DNA from: Balamuthia mandrillaris
Taxonomy: Eukaryota; Discosea; Longamoebia; Balamuthiidae
Reading direction: 5' to 3'
Assembly (NCBI GenBank): GCA_031835245.1
Contig: JAVKOQ010000180.1
Span: 1 to 64,000, forward strand
DNA: 64,000 nucleotides
How positions within the stretch are numbered: the first letter of the stretch is position 1; the number at the start of each line of letters is the position of its first letter. A program made the translations under genes and the position numbers. Below the pieces are notes generated by a model. The model made no database searches. It was not told the DNA's origin and saw nothing but the letters and a program-made list of their open reading frames with translations. Below, piece by piece: positions 1 through 10,356 of this stretch.

Positions 1-249
1 CGTCCTATATGGTCCGACGTAACCTTAACTACCCGCTTCACCATCAGTGGACAACCCGAGACCTTTAACCTGTACAACCATCAGGTGGTCATTGATATGT
101 TGACTCAGCGCAACCTGTCAACCGCTGGCCTGTGTTCTGGCGACGATTTCGAGCGCTTCTTGGATGCCCTCTATGTGGCGAAGACAAGCAACTCTGATGT
201 TACAATCACGCTTGATGTTAACACCAACAATGTATTGAACGTACAGTAA
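1..249 (+). CDS. 3' end of an unrecognised protein (partial)
   Basis: The frame is open from the first base of the window and stops with TAA at 247-249, giving 82 residues of a longer protein that begins to the left. The segment is rich in Thr, Asn, Asp and Val, has one Cys, and shows no membrane segment or motif I recognise. The even codon use and lack of low complexity make it look like a true terminal exon rather than a chance frame. It converges on the minus-strand membrane-protein gene that ends at 508; the ~260 bases between them are 3' UTR-like and T-rich. No function can be assigned. Confidence 0.55.
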   Translation, partial: RPIWSDVTLTTRFTISGQPETFNLYNHQVVIDMLTQRNLSTAGLCSGDDFERFLDALYVAKTSNSDVTITLDVNTNNVLNVQ

Positions 250-507
250 GCGCCTGTGCACCCTTCCCTTTAGGTTCGCCTAATAAACCGAAGTGTTACA
301 TCAATAATTCTTTGCTCTTTCTTGTTTTTTTTTTATTTATTTTTTTGCATTTATTACCGTGCACAATCAAGTTTTTCCAAATTTCTGGGTTTATCCGTAT
401 TTTCGCTGTTAGAACAAGTGGGAAAAAAAGTATTTTGGAAAAACTTGAAAGTGCTGGGTAATACATCTCTGAGCAGCATTGAACTATTCGATAATTTCCT
501 TCGCGGT

Positions 508-1729
508 TTATTCACGAGCAGCAGCAAACACGTAGGCAGGTGCCAGCGGAGCGCCCGTTCGAGCGGTGGATGAGTAGGTCGATGTGGTGGTTGCCGATGG
601 AATGTACCGCTGGATCAATCTTTGACGAGCTCCTTCATCGTAACGAAGCTTCAAAAACTTTCTCACTTCGGATGTCAAATAGATCAGTCCCGCCTGTTCA
701 GTTTAGTGAGTAAGGAGGTTCAACATAATAAACATAAGAGAGAAACAGAAAGCCTCAACAAAGAAAGAGAATTTAACCTCCAAAGAAACAGGGATGAGGA
801 ATGTAACGATGGCTATTCCTGAGTTCACGAACCAAATGCCAACCTTCTCTCCGGTGGTGAAGTTTTGTTCGCAGTCATCGTCATCGCAAACGAATCTCGG
901 CAGCTCCGTGATGACCATCGAGGCAATTACGACAAACACAATTGCTACAGCCAGCGTTGTGAACAACAAGAACGAGGAGGATATCATCGCCTATTGGGCC
1001 AAAAGTTAGAACAACAATAAACACAGAAAAGAGTATCTTTATCTCTGTCCTTTGGTAGAAAAGAAAGAAAGAAGGGACGAAAGAAAGAAATAAAGAAACA
1101 ACAAGAAGCAAGAAAGCAGCAACTGACAAGAATCGACAAGAAGGAAAGAAACAAGAAAGGACAAGGACAAGAAAGAAACAAGAACGAAGAAAGAAGAAAA
1201 AAAACGACAAGAGAGAAAAAACAACGAGGCATAAAAGAACGCTAAAAACATGCGATAAAGTCCCAAAGAACGAGCGAACGAACGCATGAACGAACAGACA
1301 ACGAAGGGAAGCGACCTCACCAAAAATTTAAAAAAAATGCCCAAACAAAACACACACCACAACAGAACGAAGGGAAAAAAGGGGAGCCATACCCAGAGCA
1401 AAACCCGTTCCGAGCGTTTCAACGCGCCAACGAAAGACAACGTGAGGGAGAGCAGCGACAGCACCAGCAGCACCCAGCACATAATCCACAGATAATAATA
1501 GCCGGGCACCAGCCCCGTCGCCACCGCCAGCCCTATTCCCACCAACACCACCACCGTCTTTCCCACCCCCACAACAACAACAAAAGAAAAAGGGATGAGA
1601 AGAGAAGAATAAAAAAGATGGGAGAAGCTTTCCTACCAGCAATAATATCACATATTTTTCGAGTCGGGTTGCTGTCCTTCCAGCAATGTCTATCCTCTGT
1701 CTGGCAAAGAACCCTTGCAGTCCTGTCAT
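508..1729 (-). CDS. Multi-pass (about 4-5 TM) membrane protein, uncharacterised
   Basis: Four exons on the minus strand (1637-1729, 1321-1557, 778-990, 508-693) join in phase 0 into 242 aa. The start is the ATG at 1729; the long frame that begins at 1572 starts only with GTG and is preceded by intron-like sequence. Hydrophobic segments follow one another: one at the exon 1/2 junction, two more in exon 2 and two in exon 3. A polar loop in exon 3 holds a DDDDCEQN stretch with Cys residues, probably luminal or extracellular. The C-terminal exon is a hydrophilic tail rich in Thr and Ala. The fold recalls small four-pass membrane families, but I see no diagnostic tetraspanin CCG motif, so no family is named. 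Intron 2 holds a long pyrimidine-rich tract on the sense strand. Confidence 0.7.
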
Positions 1730-1875
1730 TTTTATGGCTTTTGAAAGTTCTTTCTCAAATAAACGAAATGAAATGAAAAGCTTTTCGTTCTTTCACTCTT
1801 CTCCTCTTTTTTTTTTCTTTTTTTTTGTTATTTTTTTTCCTTTGGTGGATGTTTTCTGTGTTGGTTCCGTCAATT

Positions 1876-2262
1876 CTACACGAAAATTCGATTTATGTCT
1901 ACAAGAATTATCTTATTTTGAAATAAATTTCGTGGAAAAGACGTGGAAAAGAAGATTAGCCAATGCGAAATCAAACAAGTCTCAGCGGAGTTTGGCTCTG
2001 CCTCGAATGATGTGCCGCAACGAATGTCCAATCGCTCCACAGGGTGGTCAGGCCGAACAACTGCCCCATCCAAGTTGCAATCACCCGCGTCCAACAACGT
2101 GTTCAGCACCTGCTGAATGTTGAGCTGGTCTCGCGTGTTTAAAGTTGCTGGCGAGGAGGGCTTGAAAGCAGTCTCGCATTCTGATTTTGTTGGATTCTCT
2201 TTTTCGCCTGGCTTGGAGAAGCAGCGAGGATGAGGGATACTCGATATCAGAAGATCAATCAT
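1876..2262 (-). CDS. Small orphan ORF downstream of dapF (doubtful)
   Basis: A 128-codon minus-strand frame starts at ATG 2262 and stops at 1876. Its first two thirds have a balanced composition with charged residues, unlike the microsatellite shadows nearby. Its last third turns hydrophobic and AT-rich. It lies just past the dapF stop, in another frame, and could be 3' UTR, a terminal exon of an alternative dapF transcript, or a short gene. I do not recognise it. Confidence 0.2.
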   Translation of the reverse strand: MIDLLISSIPHPRCFSKPGEKENPTKSECETAFKPSSPATLNTRDQLNIQQVLNTLLDAGDCNLDGAVVRPDHPVERLDIRCGTSFEAEPNSAETCLISHWLIFFSTSFPRNLFQNKIILVDINRIFV

Positions 2263-2314
2263 CTGTTGTGATGAATGTTTAGACAGAAGAGGCCTTGGCT
2301 TGTTTGTTTCCAGC

Positions 2315-3490
2315 TCAGTGAAGCGTGCCAGAGAAGACGTGAGTGGCAGTACCGACGAGGAAAACTGCACCGGACCTTCCCTCGTGCCGCACAAACAACA
2401 ATCCACCAGGCATTTCCACTGCCGTCCATTCCTCCTGTTCTTCCTCTTTCTCTTTTTTATTCTGTCTTCTTCCGCTTCGCACGCTTGTGGCCACCGCACA
2501 TGCACCAGTGCCACACGCTTGCGTTGGACCAACCCCTCTCTCCCAGATCCAAGTCTTCCATACCATTTCTAGCTGCCTCCCTATGGTAGCCTCCATTTCC
2601 GTCTTTTGTTCCTCGGTTGGAATCGCTGCTCTAACCAAATGAACGTTTATACCGTCTATATCGGAAGGTGTAGCTTCGTGCGACGTCTCTTTAGTTGAGG
2701 TTATCTTGCCTTGTTCGTTTGAGTAAGATGAGGAGATTGGTCGTTGCAAGCCGCTCCCAAGAAGCAAGCACCACCTCTCGTCCAATTCTTCTTCTTCAAT
2801 TCCCAACACGATGTGATTGTTGCCAATGTTGACAGTCGCTGTCCATGCGACGTTGTTCATCTTCATCTTCGTCGTTGTTGTTTGTTGACGATCACCATCG
2901 CTATTGCGGTGAATAAGTGGAAGGAGGGAGTGAAGGTGTTGATTAACGTAGTCATGCCAGGGGTTGGCCGCGCCAACGCATGGAACGCCCATCCCGACTT
3001 CCACCACTACCACCGCTGCCACCTCCTCCGCTTGCTCCTCTGAAACAAGTGAAGCACGCACAAGGCAGCTGACGTCGATAGCCCAAGTTCTTATGATCAA
3101 GCTCAGCTCTTCAACGCATGAGCTCAAAGCTACCGAAGAAGAACGGGGACAAGAGAGGAGCCGCCGGCGAACGCTGGAGGCAATGCAGCGCATGGCGTTG
3201 CCACAATTGGCGGCCAGGGAGCCGTCGCTGTTCAAAATAACCACCGGAACCAATAGCGGTTGCCTCGCATCATAGAGAACAGTGTCCTCCAAAGCAATGA
3301 CCACAACGCCGTCCGCCCCTACGCCTTTGCCTCGGCGATCGCACAGCCTGGCGATGCCTCGCCGACGGAGCGCTTCCACCGTGGCCTCCATTTCGTGGGG
3401 ATGGCTGTAGACGAGGATAAAGTCGTTGCCATTACCATGCCACTTCTCAAAGGCCTGCGGAGGCCGTGAAGTTCTGTCGCCGGAGCTCAT
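2315..3490 (-). CDS. dapF: Diaminopimelate epimerase
   Basis: A single exon encodes 391 aa. Known for the family: PLP-independent inversion of LL- to meso-diaminopimelate by two cysteines, the step before lysine or for peptidoglycan cross-links. Visible here: an N-terminal GNGNDF motif (about residues 19-24), the first catalytic Cys in NSDGSLAANCGNAMRC, and the second in ACGTGACAVA near the C-terminus. Both catalytic cysteines are therefore present. The protein is about 115 residues longer than bacterial DapF (~275 aa). The extra length lies in a Val/Glu-rich insert and a Lys/Glu-rich insert typical of this genome, which argues against bacterial contamination. It is divergent from UFC1; the ~237 bases between their starts must hold both promoters. 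A complete lysine/DAP pathway cannot be judged from one gene. Confidence 0.93.
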   Translation of the reverse strand: MSSGDRTSRPPQAFEKWHGNGNDFILVYSHPHEMEATVEALRRRGIARLCDRRGKGVGADGVVVIALEDTVLYDARQPLLVPVVILNSDGSLAANCGNAMRCIASSVRRRLLSCPRSSSVALSSCVEELSLIIRTWAIDVSCLVRASLVSEEQAEEVAAVVVVEVGMGVPCVGAANPWHDYVNQHLHSLLPLIHRNSDGDRQQTTTTKMKMNNVAWTATVNIGNNHIVLGIEEEELDERWCLLLGSGLQRPISSSYSNEQGKITSTKETSHEATPSDIDGINVHLVRAAIPTEEQKTEMEATIGRQLEMVWKTWIWERGVGPTQACGTGACAVATSVRSGRRQNKKEKEEEQEEWTAVEMPGGLLFVRHEGRSGAVFLVGTATHVFSGTLH

Positions 3491-3727
3491 TTGTCTTACT
3501 TTTCGTTACGGCTCTGTATTATACGTTCTGTTTAAGATACGACCCCTCACGATTACTGGAATTTTTTTAAATACAGTTTCAAACGAAGGTCACCCTAATA
3601 GGTTAATAATGAGAAAGAGGTTCGATAATGTCGAGCTACACGTGTGCAGCAAAAGAGCAATAAATGTGCACTTGAGTCGACGTAAAAAAACCCAAAGAAA
3701 AAAAAGCAAAAAAAAACGACTACAACG

Positions 3728-4851
3728 ATGGACGGAACGACAAAAGAGACAGTGAAGAAGATTCCTTTGTTGACGGTCAAGGCTGGGCCAAGGGATGGTG
3801 ACGAATGGATCAAACGGCTAAAGGAAGAATACACGGCCCTTATCAAGGTATAAAATAAATTCTTACCTCTTTTGAAAAGAATGAAGCCAAAAAAAAAAAG
3901 ATTGAGTATTTTTTTTTTCTCTCTTTCTCTCTCTTCCCCCCAAAAAAAAAGTATGTAGAGATCAACAAAGAAGCAGGCAACGATTGGTTCCAATTGGAAG
4001 CTGCCAACCAGCTTGGCACCAGGTTAGTGCTCCTACTTTGATCAATACCTCCACAGCCGTTCCTCTTCCTTCTCCTCTTCTGATTACCTTCCTCCTCTTC
4101 TCATTCTCTCTTTAGATGGAAAGGAAAGTGCTGGTACATTCACAACTACCTCAAGTATGAGTTTGACTTGCAGTTTGAGGTTTGCTCTTTCTTCTTCGTT
4201 CTTAGTCATCTTTTTCTTTCTTCTTCTTTTGTTATTATAATGGATCTTCTTGTTCTTCTTGTTCTTCTTCTTGTTCTTCTTCTTCTTCTTCTTGTTCTTC
4301 TTGTTCTTCTTCTTCTTCTTCTTGTTCTTGTTCTTGTTCTTCTTCTTCTTCTTCTTCTTCTTCTTCTTCTTCTTCTTCTTCTTGTTCATCTTCTTCTTCT
4401 TGTTCTTCTTGTTCTTCTTCTTCTTGTACTTCTTTTTTTCTCTTCACTTACCACACAGAAAATGAACCAACGTGCATACTCATTGGCAATTCGCTCTCCC
4501 AACAGATCCCAGTGGGCTATCCGACCACTCCCATAGAAATGCAGCTGCCAGAGTTGGAGGGCAAGACCGCCAAGATGTACAGAGGCGGCAAGATCTGTCT
4601 GACCATTCACTTCAAGCCGTTGTGGGCCAGAAATGCACCTCATTTTGGCATCGCCCATGGGCTTGCTCTTGGGGTATTCTTTCTCTTGTTCTCTGCTGTT
4701 TTACTTTTCATGCTTCCTTCTTTCTTCCCCTTCTTGCTTCTATCTTTCATTCTAAAGCAAACATTGTCTTTTGTTTCAGTTGGCACCCTGGTTGGCCGCA
4801 GAGATTCCCCACTTGGTGGGACAAGGTTCCATCAAACCGGTGCAAGAGTGA
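3728..4851 (+). CDS. UFC1: UFM1-conjugating enzyme (E2-like) UFC1
   Basis: Five exons (3728-3847, 3952-4022, 4116-4179, 4506-4673, 4780-4851) give 164 aa, close to the 167 aa of the human protein. UFC1 takes the ubiquitin-like modifier UFM1 from the E1 UBA5 and passes it to UFL1 targets at the ER and ribosome. Conserved stretches include AGPRD near the N-terminus, [27 protein letters not shown] and HFKPLWARN. The active-site Cys is the one in GGKICLT. Intron 3 is expanded by a ~190-bp TTC/GTT repeat, and none of the frames through that repeat is coding. The gene ends only 65 bp from the convergent kinase gene. Confidence 0.95.
4242..4434 (+). repeat. Polypyrimidine TTC/GTT tract in UFC1 intron 3
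   Basis: A run of TTCTTC and TTGTTC units, pyrimidine-rich on the coding strand, fills most of UFC1 intron 3. It generates long Leu/Phe and Glu/Gln frames on both strands that are not genes. It ends before the acceptor at 4504-4505. Confidence 0.85.
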
Positions 4852-4915
4852 GTTTGTTCCGTTTTTCAACAAGTTATTTTTTTGGGGTCACTTTCGTTTT
4901 CTTTTCTGTTCTTTT

Positions 4916-6180
4916 TTATTGGCCTGGAAGATGTTGACGTTCTCCTATGGTCGCCTTGCAACTTAATATTCTTTTTTGTCTTCTGGTGTGGCTGGTGTTG
5001 TTGCTGTTACTGTCGGTCGTTGGGGCGGCAGATCTTTGCCAATTGGAAACTTTTTCTTTGCTGCTTCTTTCGTCGTATGTTGATGCTCTACGCTTGCTCT
5101 CCTTGATCATCTCTACTTTCTTGTGCTTTATCGCCTCTATTTCTCCTGCCCCTGCTTCTCCTTCTCCTCCTCGTTCTTCTTTTCGTTTTTCTTCTTCCTT
5201 TCCTCGTTCTTCTTTTTGTTTTTCTTCTCCTGATTGTTCTTCGTTCTGTTGCTCGTTTTCTTCGTTCCTTGTGTTTGTATCTTTCATTCGTACAAGCCGA
5301 TAACTCGCCGACTCTTTTCTGGTTCTGCATCGTTGCTCCAGCTCCGCCACTCTCTTCATCACCATGCTGCTTCGCATCTCTTCTTGCTCGTCCAGGTCGC
5401 TTTCTGTCTCTTTCTCCATTTCAGTCTCTTCTTTCTCCTTTTCTACCTGCGTTATCTCTTCCTGTGCTTTTCCTGCAATTTCGAAATCGTCTTCCAAAAT
5501 GTTCCAATCCTGAAGTACATAGCCATCTTTCGCTATTTCCTGTCTCGTTGCAACTGATGTCGAAGTTCCACGAAGGTCTAGCTCATCTTCTCCATCTTCT
5601 TCTTTATCATCATCATCTTCTTCTATTCTTTGATTTTGTTGTTGATGATGTTTTCGCCTCAAATTAGAAGAAGTGACCGGCAATGCCACTGAAGAATTGG
5701 AGAAGAACAAAGAAGGAGAGGGCGGTCGCATCTCCGTCAACGCTTGATAGTAATCCTCCAAAGTGCGATGAATTTCTTGAAAGGATGGACGCAAGGCCGG
5801 ATCTCTTTGGAAGCATCTTCGCATCAACCCACAAAGCACCGGATCGCGTCGTTTCTTTCTTTCTTCTTGTTCTTCTTCATCTTCTTCGTCTTCATCTCTT
5901 CCATCTTCTTCACCAGGTATTGGCAAAGAGCGACCTTGAGTGCCGACTAGCTTGGCGACTTCTAGGAGAGGAATACCTCGCCATGGCTTCTTTCTGGCGA
6001 CTACCTCCCAAAGCATCACGCCGAAGCTCCATGCATCGCTCTTCTCGGAATATTGCTGTTTGGTGATGGCCTCTGGTGCCATATGACCAACTTTGTTTCA
6101 TTGAATAAAGAAAAGAGAGAACTTAGCTTTTGATTCTCGAGATTTTAGAATGGAGAGACAGAAGAGAGATCGGAGGAAGG

Positions 6181-6229
<49 letters not shown>

Positions 6230-8532
6230 GAGTACCTGGACCAAGACCGCTCTTAGATACATCGCCCCAACAGTTTTGGGCTACCACTCTTGATAGCCCA
6301 AAGTCGGTAATGAGAGCCGTATAATAGGGGCCTTGTACCAACACATTTCTTGCTGCAATATCTATTATAACATTCTTTAAGTATCTTTGAGAGAGAGAGA
6401 GAGAGAGAGAGGAAGACAGGAGAGAGAGAGAGGGAGAGAGAGAGGGAGGAGAGAGGGAGGAGCAAACCTCTATGAATTATTTGATGATGATGAAGGAAGA
6501 GTATTCCATTTGCGGCTTCCATCAACAACTTGATAAGAACTGGAAACGGAACACCCCATCCTTGTTGATTATGCTTCTGTTGTTGTCGATGGCGTTGGGT
6601 AAGGACAGGAGAGGTGGCCGATGGGGAATAGGTGGAAGAAGCGGGTCGGCTTCGGCCGGTGGGCAGATGCAACAAGTCGTGAAGAGAGCCCAAGCGAGCG
6701 TATTCCATGACGAGACTAACTTGATGGCCTTGAATTAAGGCTCCATAGAAGGTTACAACGTTCGGATGCCGACCCACTTTTCTGTTTTTAAACGAAAAAC
6801 AAGAGTAACGAATGAGTAATGAAAGCATAATGAAGAAAGACGCAAGGATTAAGAACGAAAAACAATGAAGCAAGAACGACAACATACTCTAAGAGAGTTG
6901 CTTCCAGTTTGAATTGGATAAGAGGATCTTCAGCTTCGTCTTCTTCATCTTTCTTCTTTTCTTCTTTGTCTCGTTCCGCGTCTTCTAGTTGAGATACTTT
7001 CTTTCTGCTTTCTGGAGAAGTTTTCGGTTGCGGAGTGGGTGATAATACAGATAACGACGACGTCACAGTGGAAGAGTTTGTAGATGAAGAAGGAACAGGT
7101 AAGACCATTTTCTTGATAGCACATTCTACAGTCCCTAACCACTTCCCTTTGTAGACCATTCCAAATGCTTTCATAGAAAGGGAATCCTCAGCATAGTTTT
7201 AAAAAAAAGAACAACGAAAAAAGAAACCGACAAAGCAGAGAACAGAGAGGAAAAAAACGAAAACAACAGAACGTAAAAAAGAGTACCTCCACAAGCAATA
7301 GGATGAGGTTCCACTTCCAGGTCTTCTTCACGAATCTGAGCGAATCGAAAGCTCATCACTTTTTGGTTTCTTGTTACAGCTCTATTGTGCGTACTGTTAT
7401 TCGAAGAAGAGTCTTTAAAGGGCGATCGAAATATTGGAAATGGGAAAGAACGACGCTTTGAATAACGTTCTTTCTTGGTTGAAGAAGATGACGAAATAAC
7501 AGAAGAAGGATCAGAAGAAGAAAAAGCCGACGTTGATGAAGAAGAAAAACGAATTGGAGATGAAGGAGGTGAAGTCGAAGGAGAGTTGCTGTTACTGTCT
7601 CGAGAACTGATGATGTTTGTGGAGTTGTTGTTCAGCTTTAGTTCCATCGATTTACTGGTTCGACGTACAGAACGAGGTGAAGAAGGAGAAGAGGAGGAAG
7701 AAGCTTGTTTGGAGTGATTTGTTTTGGCGAGTTGAAAAGCGGTTTTGAGGCGACGAAAATGGCCACTGTTACTTCCCATTACTGAACATGAAGCCGTTGT
7801 CGACGTTTGTGCTGGAGAAGAAGGTAATGAAGGTGAAGAAGGCGAAGAAGAAATGGAAGTATAAGAAGAGGAAGAAGAAATGGATGAAGAAGTTGGTGAA
7901 GTTGAATTTGTTTTTTCTGTTGTTGCAATTTTTATCGGAGAGAACGAGAACGAGGGAACAGAAGAAGGAGATGAACAAGTAAAAGAACTGAACTGGGGAG
8001 AAGAGGAGGAAGTTGGAGGTGAAGAAGTGGCTAACTTTCGCAGAGATGCATCTTCAGAAGAAAAGCGATAAAGAGAAGGAGAAGTGGGTGTCGATAAAGA
8101 GGAGGAAGAGATGGTAGCATGCTGTGGCTTTTTTCGGAGCAATATTTTCTTTTTTCTTTTGGCTAAGTCTAAACCTCCACTTCGAGTCAGGAGTAATCCC
8201 AATTTTGTTTTTGGATCTTTCTTGTTATTTCTTTCTTCTGCGTCATCATCTTCTTCTTCTACTTCTTCTGCTTCGTCTTTAACTTCTTTTGCTTCTTCAT
8301 CTTCTTCTGGATCGTAGTGCTCTTTTTCTCGAGGGATAAAACCGCTTCGACTGCGAGAAAGGGATTTGGGAAAGCCTCTCATCGAAACGGTTCTTGCTTT
8401 GTTTCTTCTTTCTAGCTCAGCCTGAACTCTCTCGTCCTTCTGCTCCTCGTCATCTTTTGTCTCTGCCATAGCCTCCGTCCTGCAAATAATGTCGCTTCCG
8501 CCTCCGCGAGAGACGAGCGGTCCGTTGTCCAT
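4916..8532 (-). CDS. Tyrosine-kinase-like (TKL) protein kinase, 1,046 aa
   Basis: Five exons (7287-8532, 6888-7167, 6468-6781, 6236-6361, 4916-6090) keep phase throughout. Residues 1-405 are a Ser/Thr/Lys-rich, probably disordered leader. The kinase domain then shows [11 protein letters not shown] as glycine loop (~413-420, its third Gly kept as FG), an AIKK lysine, HRDIAARN (~613-620), DFGLS (~630) and MAPEA (~660). The HRDxAARN catalytic loop is of tyrosine-kinase type, as in many amoebozoan TKLs. A ~45-residue Ser/Glu insert splits the N-lobe, and a second acidic insert lies before the last helices. The C-terminal ~300 residues are Glu/Lys-rich coiled-coil-like sequence. The HRD aspartate codon is split by intron 3. 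Specificity for Tyr or Ser/Thr cannot be told from sequence. Confidence 0.9.
6187..6226. repeat. (GA)n microsatellite in kinase intron
   Basis: About 40 bp of GA on the plus strand reads as (CT)n in the sense of the minus-strand kinase gene. It lies within intron 4 (6091-6235), close to its donor side. Confidence 0.9.
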
Positions 8533-8728
8533 CCCTGGTTCTCTCTGCCCTCCTTTCTATTTTCTATTTTGTTAAGCTTTTTCTTTTCTTGCGTTACCTC
8601 GAAGCGTAATGCATTACGCGAAAGTAGATCGAGATGTATGTGCTATATCGATCATTTAATAATGTGTGGTCCACAATGTCCATTCTTTGCATTTTTGTCG
8701 TTCGTTAAATTCCTAAGTGCTTCTTGTT
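8533..8728. other. Intergenic: promoter of the TKL kinase and 3' end of WDR92
   Basis: This 196-bp spacer separates the kinase start (8532) from the WDR92 stop (8729), both on the minus strand. It contains a perfect 16-bp palindrome at 8604-8619 (listed separately). Confidence 0.6.
8604..8619. promoter_or_regulatory. Perfect 16-bp palindrome upstream of kinase gene
   Basis: GCGTAATGCATTACGC equals its own reverse complement and lies 72 bp upstream of the kinase start codon. A dimeric transcription factor site is the likeliest reading; this is inference only. Confidence 0.4.
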
Positions 8729-10051
8729 CTAAGTGGAAGAAGCAACCACTTGCACGACTTGAACGGTAGTGTTAAGACATGCAAAGAGTCCCAGTCCTCT
8801 ATGTGAGCGATTCCAATCAAAACTGATGATGGGTTGGTCCGCCAACTGTTGTTTCTTCATCATTCCCCCCTTGTGTTGTTGTTCTTCTGCGTTCCTCATG
8901 CTTTGGATGGCAATACTTCCATCTCCTCCGGTTGTAAGAAACATCAACTCTTGTTCTGCTTCTTGTCGCCGTTGTTGAGATGGGAAAAACTTTCCACACC
9001 AAACGGTTCCTTGTTGTGTGTTAAACGTCTGCATGTTATCCGTCGTTGAGGTTTGGTCGCTGCTTCTTCCTGCTTCTTCGCCAAAAAACACGCTTCCTAC
9101 GTCATACACAAAACAGTCGTTGTCTTCCGTTGATGCCAACACTTTCGCGCCTTTTTTTGCATTTGCTTTAGCGTTGATGTTGGTGTTGTGATAAAAGTCG
9201 ATGGAACAGATTCCTTTGTTGTTCTTGCTGCTTTGTTGTTGGTTGTGCCATAGAATGCTGTTCTTTCTCAAATCCCAAAAGCACATTGCCCCATCGTTGT
9301 ATCCACACAACACATATCGGTCGCTTTTCTGGTTGTTGCTCTCTTCTTTCTCTTCGTCGTGAAAGAGATTCACGAAGCGAACACACCAACAATCCCTTTT
9401 GGTGTTGTTGTCGTCGGTGAGAAGAAGCTTACCCACTGGCTTTCTCTTTTGTCGAGGATCCCACAAAGCCACCACCCCATCGCGTCCTCCTGTCACTATC
9501 TCCGGAGCATAACTTCCACTTCCATGTTGCTCCGTTACTCGTTCTGTTTTCGTGTTCGTATATGGGTTTTTTGATAGTGAGACACAACAAGTAATGCATC
9601 GCTTTCAGAGCGAACGAGAGAGAGAAGAGAGAGAACCGTCAGGGTAAGAAGGTTTGCCGGTAGTAGTGCCGCCGCCGCAGCCATCTATGGTGTTGATGAT
9701 GCCCTCGTGCGCTTTGGCCACCGTGTAAACGGGAACCGTGGGCTTCTCCAGGTCCCAGATGGCGAGACGACCCTGAAAGTCCCCCGTGGCAAGGTGCCTC
9801 TCCTCATAGGTAGAAGCCTCAAACGTGCCACAACGAAAGCCAGCCTGCTTTTCCACCTCTTTCTCCTTGTGCAGCGAAAACGTAGCGGAGGATGCAGAGG
9901 GCGGAAGGAGGCTGTACACCTGGATGACGCCCGTGGCGTGTGGAAAGGCACCCAACACCACGAACCGAGGGCTGAAGGGCATCCAAAGGGCTTGATAGGG
10001 CATGAAGGTGAGACTCTTCTCCGCCACCACCACCGCTACCTGTTCCTCCAT
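8729..10051 (-). CDS. WDR92: WD40 co-chaperone WDR92 / DNAAF10 (Monad)
   Basis: Two exons (9637-10051 and 8729-9543) give 409 aa. The first Met (10051) lies where the human protein begins relative to its first blade, and the frame upstream has no better start. Matches to the family include TGVIQVYS, FRCGTF, HLATGDFQGRLAIWDL, EGIINTIDG, VTGGRDGVV, WDPRQK, KRDCWCVRF and YVLCGYNDG. These cover the successive blades in order. WDR92 works with the R2TP/prefoldin-like complex; in ciliates, algae and animals it is needed to pre-assemble axonemal dynein. The loops are longer and more Gln/Asn-rich than in animals. Whether this organism has a flagellate stage cannot be told here. Confidence 0.92.
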
Positions 10052-10356
10052 CTTCGCGTTGAAGCTGATCTTTTCTCCGGTTTCGACTCTCGTGGTAAAC
10101 GCTGTTTTTTTTTTTTTGCAGACCCAACTTTTTAACCCCTCAAGTAAGGCTGTTTGGGAGCGGTATGCCTCCGTCACAGCAACATCATCACCGGCTGTGC
10201 CCCTGGTCGTATCCCAAAAAAGTGTAATTCGTGCGCTGTTAGCAGGAACTAGTAACCAGGTGTGCCTCGCTGAATGGCTTTTCACAGTCCAATGTGGAAG
10301 CTTTGCCCCTCCAACCAAGTTTTTCTGTAGACATTTCACCACTGAGAAGCTAAACG
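10052..10356. other. Bidirectional promoter region between WDR92 and a small membrane-protein gene
   Basis: These 305 bp separate two divergent start codons. The sequence is mixed and includes a T12 run at about 10108-10119 on the plus strand. I see no clear TATA-like box or RNA gene. Confidence 0.5.

Noticed and set aside
1039-1572. Membrane-protein start at 1572
   Set aside because: The first codon is GTG and the sequence before 1557 is intron-like; an ATG-led upstream exon (1637-1729) fits in phase.
2315-3490. dapF as bacterial contamination
   Set aside because: It carries the same Lys/Glu inserts as its neighbours and is flanked by clear eukaryotic genes in the same contig.
4235-4465. 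Long Leu, Phe, Glu and Lys frames on both strands
   Set aside because: They are translations of the TTC/GTT repeat in UFC1 intron 3; the flanking splice sites and UFC1 phase show this is intron.
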